A stretch of 64,000 nt of DNA from CAWKEY01 sp963696315 (lineage in GTDB: Bacteria > Pseudomonadota > Gammaproteobacteria > Methylococcales > Methylomonadaceae): positions 62,001-126,000 of the forward strand of contig CAVOJU010000022.1 of the NCBI GenBank assembly GCA_963696315.1. Reading direction: 5' to 3'. Position numbers and translations under genes: made by a program. Positions 1 through 9,203 of the stretch are shown here, piece after piece. Within the stretch, counting starts at the first letter, position 1. The number at the start of each line of letters is the position of its first letter. The notes under the pieces are model-generated. The model was given only the letters and a program-made list of their open reading frames with translations, made no database searches and was not told where the DNA came from.

Positions 1-975
1 CGGACTCGCCCCAATCTGACCGTTATCAGCCATGCGCAGGCCACCAAACTGCTGTTCAGCAATGATCGCGTGATCGGCGTGCAATATCTGCGATTCGGCA
101 TCGTCGAACAGGCCTACGCCGCTGCCGAAACCATCTTGTCCGCCGGCGCCTTCCGTTCACCTCAATTGCTGATGCTGTCGGGTTTGGGGCCGGCCTTAGA
201 GCTTGAAAAGCTCGGTATCGAAGTGCGGCTGGATTTGCCGGAAGTCGGCAAGAACCTGCAAGATCACATTCATGCCCGAGTGCGCTGCGAACTGACACAG
301 CCCTTGACCTTTGCGCCGCTGCCCAGCGATGACAAAGCGGCGGCTGCGCGCACTTACGAATCCGCCAGAACAGGACCTTTGGCCTCAAACTTTCTGGAGG
401 CGGGCGCCTTTGTCAACAGCCGTCCTGATGTGGATTATCCCGATCTGCAATTGTTTTTATTCGGCAATTTAACGCCCGAATATCCCGAAGCAGGGCCGCC
501 TAGCCGTCACGGCATAGCCTTAACCGCTTATGTCAACAGGCCGCGAAGCACCGGCCAGGTAACGCTGTCATCCGCCGATCCGTTAGACCGTCCGCGTATC
601 GATCCGTGTTATTTCAGCGATCCTGACGATCTTCGCTGTCTGGTGGCAGGCGTACGCTGGAATCTTAAAATTCTTTACGGACACGCATTTGACGATATAA
701 GAGGCGCTGAGTTGTCCCCGGGTATAAATGTCCGAGATGATGCCGGCCTGGAAGATTTTGTGCGGCGCACGGCATCCACCACTTGGCACCCAACCACGAC
801 CTGCCGAATGGGAATCGATGCAACGGCCGTGGTCGATCCGGCTTTGCGGGTCAATGGCATTACCGGCTTGCGTGTCGTCGATGCTTCCATCATGCCGTCT
901 ATCGTCAGCGGCAACACCAACGCGCCGGTCATCATGATCGCGGAAAAAGCGGCTGATTTGATTCGAAGAGGCTAG
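1..975 (+). CDS. GMC-family flavoprotein oxidoreductase (C-terminal part, 5' end outside window)
   Basis: The reading frame is open from base 1, so the FAD-binding N-terminus lies upstream. The visible 324 residues carry the second GMC signature (AFRSPQLLMLSGLG) followed by GVGKNLQDH-like EVGKNLQDH, and the C-terminal catalytic region with TTWHPTTTCRMG and a GNTNAP segment. In this family (choline, alcohol and sugar dehydrogenases) these provide the His and Asn that act on the alcohol substrate. It probably oxidises an alcohol or polyol using FAD; the substrate cannot be told from sequence. It stops 22 bp before a fumarase-superfamily gene on the same strand, so the two are likely co-transcribed. 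Confidence 0.88.
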   Translation, partial: RTRPNLTVISHAQATKLLFSNDRVIGVQYLRFGIVEQAYAAAETILSAGAFRSPQLLMLSGLGPALELEKLGIEVRLDLPEVGKNLQDHIHARVRCELTQPLTFAPLPSDDKAAAARTYESARTGPLASNFLEAGAFVNSRPDVDYPDLQLFLFGNLTPEYPEAGPPSRHGIALTAYVNRPRSTGQVTLSSADPLDRPRIDPCYFSDPDDLRCLVAGVRWNLKILYGHAFDDIRGAELSPGINVRDDAGLEDFVRRTASTTWHPTTTCRMGIDATAVVDPALRVNGITGLRVVDASIMPSIVSGNTNAPVIMIAEKAADLIRRG

Positions 976-997
976 TGGCTTAATAGGAAGTCAACAA

Positions 998-2365
998 ATG
1001 ATTGATTCAGTTCATTTAAGTGATTCCACTATTTACGGTTCATCCTGGGCCTCCCCTGAATTGCGCTTCCTGTTTGCCGAGCAAAATAGAATCAGAGGCT
1101 GGCTTGAAGTCATGACGGTACTGGCAGAAATACAGGCCGAGTTTGGCTTGATTCCCGAGCAGGCTGCGGCAGAGATTAAATGTGCACACGAAAATCTGGA
1201 AATAGATGAGGCTTTTCTAAAAGAAGCGGGCGAGGGTTTCGCCAAGACCAATCATTCCCTGATGGGTTTGATCAATGCGGTCAAGAACCGCTGCGGTGCA
1301 ATAGGCGGCGAATGGCTCTGCTACGGCGTAACCGTACAGGATATTACCGATACTCATACTATCCGCACTTTACTAAAAGTACATGAATACTTTTTAGGGC
1401 AAATAACCGGAATAGAGCAGAATCTGGTTGATCTGGCCCGGCTGCATCGGCAGACTGTCATGTGCGGCCGCACGCACGGACAACCGGGTTTGCCGATAAC
1501 GTTTGGCTTTAAAGCTGCCACCTGGCTGGATGAATTGGAGCGTCATCGCCAGCGTTTATTTGAACTTAAACCGCGTCTTGGCGTAGGGCAGCTTGGCGGC
1601 GGTGTCGGTAGCTTGTCTTCTTTAGGCCCACAAGCATTGGCCTTACAAAAAACCGTCATGCTACGCCTGGGTCTGATTGCCCCCGCAATCTCCTGGACCA
1701 GCACACGCGACCGCTACGCCGAATGGATGAATACGCTGGCGATGATTACTTCCACCGGCGATCGCATCGGCCAGGAAATAGTCAATCTACAGCGGCCTGA
1801 AATCGGTGAGCTGAGTGAAGGCTTTGTCAGCGGAGCGGTCGGCAGCATTACCATGCCGCAGAAACGCAACCCGGAAATTTCAGAGCATCTCGGCACCTTA
1901 TCGAGAGTTGTCAGGCATCACGCCGCACATATGGCTGAAAATCTCGTCCATAGCCATGAACGGGACGGCCGTTCATGGAAAGGCGAATGGACGATTATCC
2001 CTGAAGCGACGCTGGCCACTGGCAAATCACTGGACTTGCTCAAGCTGCTGCTCAAGGACTTGCAGATTAATCGGGAGCGTATGCGCGCCAATATCATGGC
2101 GACGAATGGCTTTATCCATGCCGAGTCGGTGATGCTGGCCCTCGCAAAAACATTAGGCAAACAAAGTGCACATCAGCTCGTTTACGAAGTGGCGCTGCAA
2201 GCCCAGAGCGAAGGTCTGCATTTTAAACAGGCACTGATCAATAATCAGCTAATCCGCGCTATCCTGAATAACGACGAGATAGATGCGCTGTTCGATCTTG
2301 ATCAAAGCACCGGCGTGTGCGCAGAGATGGTGGATCAAGTCATCGCACAGGTCCATTTACCTTGA
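998..2365 (+). CDS. Fumarase/aspartase superfamily lyase (adenylosuccinate lyase / carboxymuconate cycloisomerase type)
   Basis: A 455-residue protein with the superfamily signature GSITMPQKRNPEISE near residue 287, the loop that stabilises the carbanion in C-N and C-O lyases. An upstream GRTHGQPGLPITFGFK segment matches the second conserved region. The family includes adenylosuccinate lyase, argininosuccinate lyase and 3-carboxymuconate cycloisomerase. The closest resemblance is to the adenylosuccinate lyase/PcaB branch, but it sits outside any purine or protocatechuate cluster. Start is ATG 998 with an AGGAAG-type ribosome site. It is followed within 15 bp by a PLP-enzyme gene, suggesting joint action on an amino-acid-like or succinylated substrate (inference). 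Confidence 0.85.
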   Translation: MIDSVHLSDSTIYGSSWASPELRFLFAEQNRIRGWLEVMTVLAEIQAEFGLIPEQAAAEIKCAHENLEIDEAFLKEAGEGFAKTNHSLMGLINAVKNRCGAIGGEWLCYGVTVQDITDTHTIRTLLKVHEYFLGQITGIEQNLVDLARLHRQTVMCGRTHGQPGLPITFGFKAATWLDELERHRQRLFELKPRLGVGQLGGGVGSLSSLGPQALALQKTVMLRLGLIAPAISWTSTRDRYAEWMNTLAMITSTGDRIGQEIVNLQRPEIGELSEGFVSGAVGSITMPQKRNPEISEHLGTLSRVVRHHAAHMAENLVHSHERDGRSWKGEWTIIPEATLATGKSLDLLKLLLKDLQINRERMRANIMATNGFIHAESVMLALAKTLGKQSAHQLVYEVALQAQSEGLHFKQALINNQLIRAILNNDEIDALFDLDQSTGVCAEMVDQVIAQVHLP

Positions 2366-2378
2366 GGGTATGACTGCC

Positions 2379-3431
2379 ATGATTCTGGAAAGTGAACATC
2401 TTCATCGACGTGCAGTTATCGAACGCATCGCCGGACTAATACCCCGGCACAATCTTGCGCACTACCCAACCCCTCTGATGCGGGTAAATCGATTGACGGA
2501 AACACTTGAGGGTATTGAACTCTGGTTTAAGCGTGATGACCTGATCAGTTTCGGTTTGGGCGGCAATAAAATTCGCGGATTGGAAGTGATGCTGGCCGAT
2601 GCCTTGTCCCAAAATGCAGATTGTTTGATAACCGGCGCTGGTGCACAGTCCAATCATGTACGGGCGACAGCTGCTGTGGCGGCACATGCCGGAATGCGTT
2701 GCACGGCTGTCTATTGGGGCAAGCCGCCGGCAACCGTTGACGGCAATTACCGCGTGACCAAAATGCTGAACGCCGAAACTCGTTTTACCGGTGACGATGA
2801 CAGGGCATCGGTCGATATCCATATTCCACTGGTTGCGACAGCGTTACGTGGACAAGGTTATCGGCCCTATGCAATTCCGCGCGGAGGCGCTTGCGTTATG
2901 GGGGTGTTGGGGCATGTGCTGGCTGTTTTCGAGCTTTATCAGCAATGTTTTGCCCAAGGGCTGGAGCCCGATGTGATTGTGCTTGCGGCGGGTTCCGGAG
3001 GCACCTATGCCGGCTGGATGCTGGGCCTGAGGTTATTAAATCTGCCCTGGAAACTGCAATGCTACACAGTCAGCCGTGAACCGGAACAGGTAAGCCAGCA
3101 AGTCGCTGATTTGGCAACCGAAGCGGCTAAGCTATTGAAACTGGACTGGACTTTTAATGCAGCAGATGCACCCGTGGACGGTGGATTTATTGGTCAAGGC
3201 TATGGTATTCCGAGCCCGGAAGCAGCTGAAGCGATAAAGTTGGTTGGTCGTACCGAAGGCATATTGTTGGACCCGACTTATACGGGCAAGGCAATGGCAG
3301 GCTTTCTGCACGGACTGAAAAACAAACACATTGATGATTACCAGAGAATAGTTTTTGTGCATACCGGTGGCGAACCGGCTTTCTTTGCGGGTAATGGCGA
3401 TTGGTTAAATCCTGACCACTTCGCGGTTTAA
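2379..3431 (+). CDS. PLP-dependent enzyme, D-cysteine desulfhydrase / ACC deaminase family
   Basis: About 350 residues of the fold-type II PLP family. The Schiff-base lysine is Lys64 in GLGGNKIRGLE, followed by GAQSNHVRATAAVAA, the phosphate/carboxylate-binding segment typical of D-cysteine desulfhydrase, ACC deaminase and L-cysteate sulfo-lyase. Near the C-terminus is LLDPTYTGKAMAG, also typical. ATG 2379 was preferred because GAGGG at 2364-2368 is about 10 nt upstream; ATG 2370 is too close to it and the longer open frame from 2283 overlaps the lyase gene. The exact substrate (D-cysteine, cysteate, diaminopropionate or other) is not decidable here. Confidence 0.82.
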   Translation: MILESEHLHRRAVIERIAGLIPRHNLAHYPTPLMRVNRLTETLEGIELWFKRDDLISFGLGGNKIRGLEVMLADALSQNADCLITGAGAQSNHVRATAAVAAHAGMRCTAVYWGKPPATVDGNYRVTKMLNAETRFTGDDDRASVDIHIPLVATALRGQGYRPYAIPRGGACVMGVLGHVLAVFELYQQCFAQGLEPDVIVLAAGSGGTYAGWMLGLRLLNLPWKLQCYTVSREPEQVSQQVADLATEAAKLLKLDWTFNAADAPVDGGFIGQGYGIPSPEAAEAIKLVGRTEGILLDPTYTGKAMAGFLHGLKNKHIDDYQRIVFVHTGGEPAFFAGNGDWLNPDHFAV

Positions 3432-3455
3432 ATAATCGATAATCAGAGATAAATC

Positions 3456-4805
3456 ATGCGAATCATTATTATAGGTGGTGTCGCCGCAGGCACTAAAGCA
3501 GCAGCAAAAGCTCACCGAGTTGATCCAAATCATGAAATCATCATCTATCAGGATGAAGCTGAAGTGTCTTATTCCGCCTGTGGGCTGCCTTATGTCATCA
3601 GTGGTGTCATTGATGATGGTCGTAAAATTGTTATCCGTCAGCCTGAAGATTTTGCAAAAGAAGGAATCAAGGTTTATACCCGGTATCGTGTCACAAGCAT
3701 CGATATTGCAAAGCAACAACTCAGAGTAAGAAACCTTGAAAATAATGCCGAAGAACTGGTGAATTATGATCGCCTGATTTTGGCAACCGGCGCATGTCCG
3801 ATTGTGCCCAACATCGAAGGCATTAGTCTTAAAGGCGTTTTGACCTTACGTAATATCAGCGATCTTGGCCGATTTAAAACGCTGTTAACTACAATGCAAC
3901 CTAAAAAAGCAGTGATTATAGGTGCTGGCTATATCGGGTTGGAACTGGCCGAATCTTTTCATGAGCTCAATATCAAGACCACAATTATCGAGAAAGCGAC
4001 GCGTATTTTACCCAAATTTGATACTGAAATGATCCAGCCTGTTCATGACCATTTGCTTGAAAACCAGGTTAAATTAATACTTGGCGATGGTCTTACCAAA
4101 TTGCACGGTGAAAACGGCGGGGTTATAGCTGTAGAAACCGAGTCCGGCAAAATGATCCCCGCCGATCTGGTTGTCATCGCTATCGGTGTCAAACCCAATG
4201 TCGAACTGGCAAAAGCGGCCGGCATAGAGCTGGGCAAAACGGGGGCAATTGCAGTTGATTCCAGAATGGAGACACGAACCCCCGGTATTTTTGCAGCCGG
4301 TGATTGTTGCGAAACGGTCAATCGAATAACAGGTAAGCCGATTTGGATGCCCTTGGGCGATATTGCCAATTTGCAGGGACGTGCTGCCGGTGAAAATGTT
4401 GCAGGCGGAAACGCCCATTTTACAGGTGTATTCGGAACGGCAATATTCAAGACCTTTAAATTGACGGTAGCGATAACCGGTTTATCGGAACAAGCGGCAC
4501 AGGAATCCGGTTTTAAACCGGTGTCCATTGTAATGACAGGTACTGACCGCGCCCGTTACTATCCTGGCCGCCAAGAATATACTCTAAAACTTATTGCTGA
4601 TCGACAGGATGGCCGCCTGCTGGGAGCTCAAGTGATTGGCTCCGGTAACGTCGATAAAATGATTGATATTGCAGCAACCGCGCTACTTGGGAAGTTAACG
4701 TGCGCAGATATGGAAAATGCTGATCTGGCTTATTCACCACCGTTTAGCCCGGTACTTTCAACAATCATCGTGGCAGCAGGTATCTTAAAAAGTAAACTGG
4801 TTTAA
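3456..4805 (+). CDS. FAD-dependent pyridine nucleotide-disulfide oxidoreductase (CoA-disulfide reductase / NADH oxidase type)
   Basis: A 449-residue flavoprotein. The N-terminus MRIIIIGGVAAG is an FAD-binding Rossmann motif. The single redox-active cysteine lies at residue 42 in SYSACGLPY, the hallmark of CoA-disulfide reductases and NADH oxidases/peroxidases that use one Cys rather than a CxxxxC pair. A second Rossmann motif (IIGAGYIGLELAESF, about residue 153) binds NAD(P)H. GIFAAGDCCE is the second FAD site. There is no C-terminal rhodanese domain. It follows the PLP gene by 24 bp on the same strand, so it probably reduces a disulfide, persulfide or O2 in the same pathway (inference). Confidence 0.85.
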   Translation: MRIIIIGGVAAGTKAAAKAHRVDPNHEIIIYQDEAEVSYSACGLPYVISGVIDDGRKIVIRQPEDFAKEGIKVYTRYRVTSIDIAKQQLRVRNLENNAEELVNYDRLILATGACPIVPNIEGISLKGVLTLRNISDLGRFKTLLTTMQPKKAVIIGAGYIGLELAESFHELNIKTTIIEKATRILPKFDTEMIQPVHDHLLENQVKLILGDGLTKLHGENGGVIAVETESGKMIPADLVVIAIGVKPNVELAKAAGIELGKTGAIAVDSRMETRTPGIFAAGDCCETVNRITGKPIWMPLGDIANLQGRAAGENVAGGNAHFTGVFGTAIFKTFKLTVAITGLSEQAAQESGFKPVSIVMTGTDRARYYPGRQEYTLKLIADRQDGRLLGAQVIGSGNVDKMIDIAATALLGKLTCADMENADLAYSPPFSPVLSTIIVAAGILKSKLV

Positions 4806-4855
4806 TTTATTCGACCGTCGGCTTTGGCAGAGCGTCTGCTGATCACAGGGGAGCT

Positions 4856-4929
4856 CTGAATGACTGCTTTTCTAGGTCAACCAGACATTTGTTGAAAACC
4901 GGCGTCTGTCTCTTCCTGGCCGACAGCTG
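4856..4929. repeat. 74-bp diverged repeat, copy 1
   Basis: This segment aligns without gaps over 74 bp to 9204-9277, at about 78% by hand count. Both begin CTGAATGAC and end in a GCCGAC(A/G)GCTG block. Copies lie on either side of the prepilin and GGDEF/EAL genes. Rest of the gap 4806-5746: a MITE-like element (listed) and no convincing gene. Confidence 0.6.
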
Positions 4930-5360
4930 ATATTCGGCAGTTTCAAAAAGCCAATCTCAATACCGGTCATTCAGATTTGTAATATTTTTAATGAGATCAC
5001 AGTCGCCACCCGACCCATAAGAGTCACTCACCACATATTTCCAAAAGGCAGCGAACCCATAGAAAGCAGACATTCGATTCTAGGCGGCCAGATGGATGTA
5101 TCGGCAATTATGAGACATTCCTAACCAAGTTATTTCAATGAAAGCCACTACCGGAAATCTATTTGAATGTAGCCGATTTTTTGGTTGACACATCTGCTAA
5201 ACATTGTTCTTTTAAAACTAATCATCCGAAACTTTAATTGCCAAAACCTGCCCATTATTGTTTCTAGCATTTGAAAAAAACGGTGCGGCAGTACCCATTT
5301 GCAAACATAATCCTTCTGGCCTAACCTTGTTTAAAAAGCATTGACTGCCATAATTATTTA

Positions 5361-5453
5361 CTGATGTTACGCACCGACTACGAACTATCAATAACTTACA
5401 GTCATTTTTTGCTCCGTAAGTCCTTGATTCTTCGTTTGCCTGCGTAACATCAG
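5361..5453. mobile_element. 93-bp MITE-like element with perfect TIRs and 7-bp target duplication
   Basis: The element begins CTGATGTTACGCA (5361-5373) and ends in its exact reverse complement (5441-5453). It is flanked on both sides by the direct repeat TTATTTA (5354-5360 and 5454-5460), as expected for a target-site duplication left by a DDE transposase acting in trans. The 67-bp interior has no coding capacity. The source transposase is not in this window. Confidence 0.75.
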
Positions 5454-5746
5454 TTATTTATATCGAATACGCCATAATTGATTCAGACTGTTTTCGAGAA
5501 AAACCACTACTGTAATATTTGCAAATAACATATTTATGCTTAATCTTATTTTCTCTCAAAGTAAGGGTGCCCCTTAATGCGCGCGAATGTGTATTTTTGT
5601 CTAAAAATTTCCAAGAAATGGTGGTTTAAACGCTTCAAGAGCCCATTGAATGATGCGAAGCAATTAACAGCGATAAATAGACAACGCCGATCATGGCTTA
5701 ATCTATTTCTTATGCCTATTTCTGATTCGTTTTCCATCTCACCGTG

Positions 5747-5759
5747 CCCCCCCCCCCCC
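5747..5759 (+). repeat. Poly-C tract (13 C) upstream of the prepilin gene
   Basis: Thirteen consecutive C residues lie 29 bp before the prepilin start at 5789. Tracts of this length are prone to slipped-strand length change. It falls within a small open frame (5577-5774) whose last residues are encoded by the tract, so length change would alter which frame runs into the prepilin gene. The exact length may also be a sequencing uncertainty. Confidence 0.7.
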
Positions 5760-5788
5760 GGCAACGCCGGTTAACATCAAACATTTTG

Positions 5789-6268
5789 ATGAAACCTAGA
5801 AATACTCTGGGGGGCCCCGGATTTACTCTTGTGGAACTCCTATTCTCCGTAGCGATTGCCTCTGTGTTGGCGGCAATTGCCGTACCAAGCTACAACGCAA
5901 TTATAAGTAATACTAAGAATAATCGGGCAATCTCCGAAATCTATGCGATTCAAGTATGTATTGAGCGCTTTTACACAGTGAATTTCAATTATCCAGCGAC
6001 AATAACCGACATTGCTTCCTGCCTTCCGAGCAATGGGCTAGATCCCTGGGGAAACGCGTATATTTATCTGAATATCGTTGATGGCGGTCACGGGATAAAA
6101 GGCCAAGTACGAAAAGATCATAAACTGAACCCGATTAACTCGAAGTATGACTTATATAGTATGGGCAAGAATGGTGTCACCAAGAAGCAAATTAGCCAAA
6201 AGGACAGTGTGGACGATATCATCCTGGCACGCGACGGCAGTTTCGTCGGACTTGCTTCCGATTTCTGA
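5789..6268 (+). CDS. Type IV prepilin-like / type II secretion pseudopilin (GspG-like)
   Basis: A 159-residue protein starting MKPRNTLGGPG then FTLVELLFSVAIAS: a short basic leader, prepilin peptidase site after Gly, Phe at +1 and Glu at +5, then a hydrophobic N-terminal helix. The C-terminal domain has LDPWGNAYIYL and YDLYSMGKNG, which resemble the GspG pseudopilin calcium-site region (DPWG...YDL.S.G.DG). ATG 5789 gives a leader of normal length; the frame extends 15 codons further upstream through the poly-C tract. It stands alone, with no secretion ATPase or other pilus genes nearby, and is 14 bp from the GGDEF/EAL gene, so the two are probably one transcript. Little ribosome-site signal is visible. 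Confidence 0.82.
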   Translation: MKPRNTLGGPGFTLVELLFSVAIASVLAAIAVPSYNAIISNTKNNRAISEIYAIQVCIERFYTVNFNYPATITDIASCLPSNGLDPWGNAYIYLNIVDGGHGIKGQVRKDHKLNPINSKYDLYSMGKNGVTKKQISQKDSVDDIILARDGSFVGLASDF

Positions 6269-6282
6269 GTAAACCCCGAGCA

Positions 6283-9132
6283 ATGGCGCCGAAACTATCG
6301 TTGGTCGGCAATAAGGTCGCACGCCGCATATTGATTTCGTTCGTTCTGGCAGCACTTGTCCCCATTGTGATTCTCGGGCTGCTGTCATATCAACAAGTTG
6401 GTGCACAGCTTCGTGAGCAGACTGCCAAAGCTCTGCATCGAAGCTGTAAAGACTACGCGATGGGGCTTATCGAGCGTCTGAAATTAGCCGAATATACCCT
6501 CCGTCTGGTGGCGATCAACGTTGAGAAGTCCAACAAAGGCTTTCGTATCGGTACATCAGATCGCGCATCAAAGCTTGAGGAACAATTCACCCACTTAGCG
6601 GTAATTACCCCAAACGGTGAAAAAAAACCGCTTCTCAGCGATGGCGGGGTTATCCCGGAGCTGTCGGCACAGGAGATAGCAGAGATCGGCTCCGGCAAGA
6701 CCCTTATCAAACCGATCAGCGTCCAGGAGCCAGAAGCCAGCAGGTTATGGATGGCCATGAATCTCGTCGAGCATCATCCCGAATTCGGCATCCTAATCGC
6801 TGATCTGGAATCCGAAGCGCTGTGGGACGCGGAAAATATTGAAATTAACCGGCTATGGGTGATGGGCAATGCCGATAGTTTATTGTTTGCTTCTGAACCA
6901 GCTATCGCTCTGCCGTCTGAGCTCAAGGCACGTTTTTCACAAGTCAGCACTGGGCAATTCACCTGGAAAAATAAAGATGAGGCCTATGTAGGCGCTTTTT
7001 GGAAACTCCCGCTCAGGACCTTATTTTCCGCCCCCGACCTGATCATTGTGCAAGATCAGCCAGAAGCTTTGGCGTTCGGGGCTATTCGGTTATTTAGCAG
7101 GATTTATCCACCCGTCATCGCACTTGCCGTGCTGATTGTCGGGTACTTGAGCACTAAACTGATCGCAAAGTATCTGACTCCTCTTGAACGCTTGAAAGCC
7201 GCAACGCTCAGAATTGCTGATGGCGACTTAGACTACCGCGTACACATCGAGAGCCGCGATGAATTCGAAGCCTTAGCCGATTCGTTTAACGAAATGACCC
7301 GCCGCTTGCGCAGCCAGTTCGATATTTTGTCCATCATGGCGGAAATCGACCGAAATATCCTTTCAGCATTAAACGCTGAGGACATTATCGAAATCGCCTT
7401 GAGCCGCTTACCAGGCATACTTTCTTGCAATCTGATTTCCATCGCCAGAGTTGATCCGGACAGCCACCTGATAAGCAATATCCATATCCGGCGAAGCGGA
7501 CAGGATACCGAAATCTTGGCTGAACCAGTGAAGGTGAGTCAGCGGGATATCACAGACTTGCTTGACCTGAAGAACGGTGCAATCGAGATCGGTGTTAATG
7601 GCGGGCAGATGTCGGCTTACCTACAAGTCCTCGGCGTTTCCGGAAGTTGGCGGTATTTGATCATTCCAGTTAATGCGAATGGTACATTATCGTCGATGAT
7701 TTGCCTGGGCTATCAAGCGCCGAACTTGATTCCTGCAGAATCTTGCAGTGCGGCGATAAATTTCGCGGATCGCATTGCTGTTGCACTCTCCAATGCCGCT
7801 TGGGAAGAAAAGCTTTACCAGCAGGCGCACTATGACTTCCTGACAGGTCTACCCAACCGTTTGGTTCTGTATGATCGCTTGGCGCAGGAGTTGTCTCGGG
7901 CAAGACGCGATGACACCCAGCTTGCGGTGTTTTTTATCGACCTGGATCGCTTCAAAAACATCAATGACTCATTGGGCCACGCAGCCGGCGATGAACTGTT
8001 GACACAGGTTTCACAGATTTTTGTCAATTGCGTCAGAGCAACGGACTTGGTCGTCAGACTTGGCGGCGACGAATTCGTCATCGTTATTACCGATCTGCAC
8101 ATTCACAACAATCCGGTGTCGTTTGTGACTACCGTCGCCGAAAAAATCCTCACCTCGCTTAAGCAAACCCTGATGGTTGCCGGGCTGCCCATGACTGTTA
8201 CCACCAGTCTCGGTATCGCCGTATTTCCAAGCGACGCCGACAACATTCAGGATTTACTCATGAATGCGGATGCTGCCATGTACCACGCCAAGAACGAGGG
8301 GCGCGCCAATTTTCGCTTTTATTCACCTGAACTGAATGCGGCCGCACTGGAAAATATCAAACTGGAACAGGAACTGCGTGGTGCGATTGCCAGAGGTGAG
8401 CTTTTGGTCTACTACCAGCCCAAGGTCAATTGGGCCGGGCGAATTGTCGGGGCCGAAGCATTGATCCGCTGGCGGCATACCGAGCTGGGGATGATCTCAC
8501 CGGCGAAATTCATACCCTTGGCGGAGCAGACCACTCTGATCGTCGAGATTAGCGATTGGGTTCTCGAACAGACCTGCTTGTGGGTCAAATCTTGCCACGC
8601 ACAGGGGTTCGGTCCATTGCGCATTTCCGTCAACCTTTCAGCGAAAGATTTTAAGCACCCCGAATTGGTGGAGAAGATTGCGAAGGTACTTTCCAGAACC
8701 GGAGTAGATCCGAAATTCATCGAACTGGAACTCACAGAATCGGTGGCTATCGGGAATATCAAGAGCTGTATCGAGCAAATGCACAACCTTAAAGGCCTGG
8801 GGCTAACACTGTCCATGGATGACTTCGGCACTGGTTTCTCGTCCTTAACCTATCTCAAAGACCTCCCACTTGATGTCCTCAAAATCGATCAATCTTTCGT
8901 GCGCCAACTTGAAGCGGAGAATAGTAGCCAGGCTATTGTCAGAGCCATTCTTGCGCTTGCCGATGGTTTGGGTATGGAGACAATTGCCGAGGGTGTTGAA
9001 ACCGAAACCCAACTTGAGTTTCTGAAACAGCATCAATGCGGCCTATTCCAAGGATATTTATTCAGTCGCCCGATACCCGCGGAGGATTTTTTAAAATTGT
9101 TGGTTGATGATTCACTTAATTGCTCATCTTAA
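6283..9132 (+). CDS. Membrane GGDEF/EAL cyclic-di-GMP enzyme with HAMP and GAF-like domains
   Basis: A 949-residue protein. Transmembrane helix at about residues 16-36, an extracytoplasmic sensor region to about 275, a second helix at about 276-296, HAMP to about 340, a GAF-like segment, then GGDEF and EAL domains. The diguanylate cyclase motif is intact (RLGGDEF, about 592-598; DFLTGLPNR at about 518). The EAL domain keeps EAL at 725-727, ELTESV, DDFGTGFSSL and KIDQSF, so a phosphodiesterase activity is also plausible. It follows the prepilin gene by 14 bp, suggesting local control of a pilin or pseudopilin function by cyclic-di-GMP (inference). Confidence 0.92.
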   Translation: MAPKLSLVGNKVARRILISFVLAALVPIVILGLLSYQQVGAQLREQTAKALHRSCKDYAMGLIERLKLAEYTLRLVAINVEKSNKGFRIGTSDRASKLEEQFTHLAVITPNGEKKPLLSDGGVIPELSAQEIAEIGSGKTLIKPISVQEPEASRLWMAMNLVEHHPEFGILIADLESEALWDAENIEINRLWVMGNADSLLFASEPAIALPSELKARFSQVSTGQFTWKNKDEAYVGAFWKLPLRTLFSAPDLIIVQDQPEALAFGAIRLFSRIYPPVIALAVLIVGYLSTKLIAKYLTPLERLKAATLRIADGDLDYRVHIESRDEFEALADSFNEMTRRLRSQFDILSIMAEIDRNILSALNAEDIIEIALSRLPGILSCNLISIARVDPDSHLISNIHIRRSGQDTEILAEPVKVSQRDITDLLDLKNGAIEIGVNGGQMSAYLQVLGVSGSWRYLIIPVNANGTLSSMICLGYQAPNLIPAESCSAAINFADRIAVALSNAAWEEKLYQQAHYDFLTGLPNRLVLYDRLAQELSRARRDDTQLAVFFIDLDRFKNINDSLGHAAGDELLTQVSQIFVNCVRATDLVVRLGGDEFVIVITDLHIHNNPVSFVTTVAEKILTSLKQTLMVAGLPMTVTTSLGIAVFPSDADNIQDLLMNADAAMYHAKNEGRANFRFYSPELNAAALENIKLEQELRGAIARGELLVYYQPKVNWAGRIVGAEALIRWRHTELGMISPAKFIPLAEQTTLIVEISDWVLEQTCLWVKSCHAQGFGPLRISVNLSAKDFKHPELVEKIAKVLSRTGVDPKFIELELTESVAIGNIKSCIEQMHNLKGLGLTLSMDDFGTGFSSLTYLKDLPLDVLKIDQSFVRQLEAENSSQAIVRAILALADGLGMETIAEGVETETQLEFLKQHQCGLFQGYLFSRPIPAEDFLKLLVDDSLNCSS

Positions 9133-9203
9133 GGCGGATACACGTCATGGACGAACTCACCAACGACCGCTGTGGGTACGTGGCTACAAATCACTGGCGA
9201 TCG

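Noticed and set aside
5577..5774. Small open frame ending in the poly-C tract as a stand-alone gene
   Set aside because: No ribosome site or recognisable protein pattern; considered only in connection with the tract.
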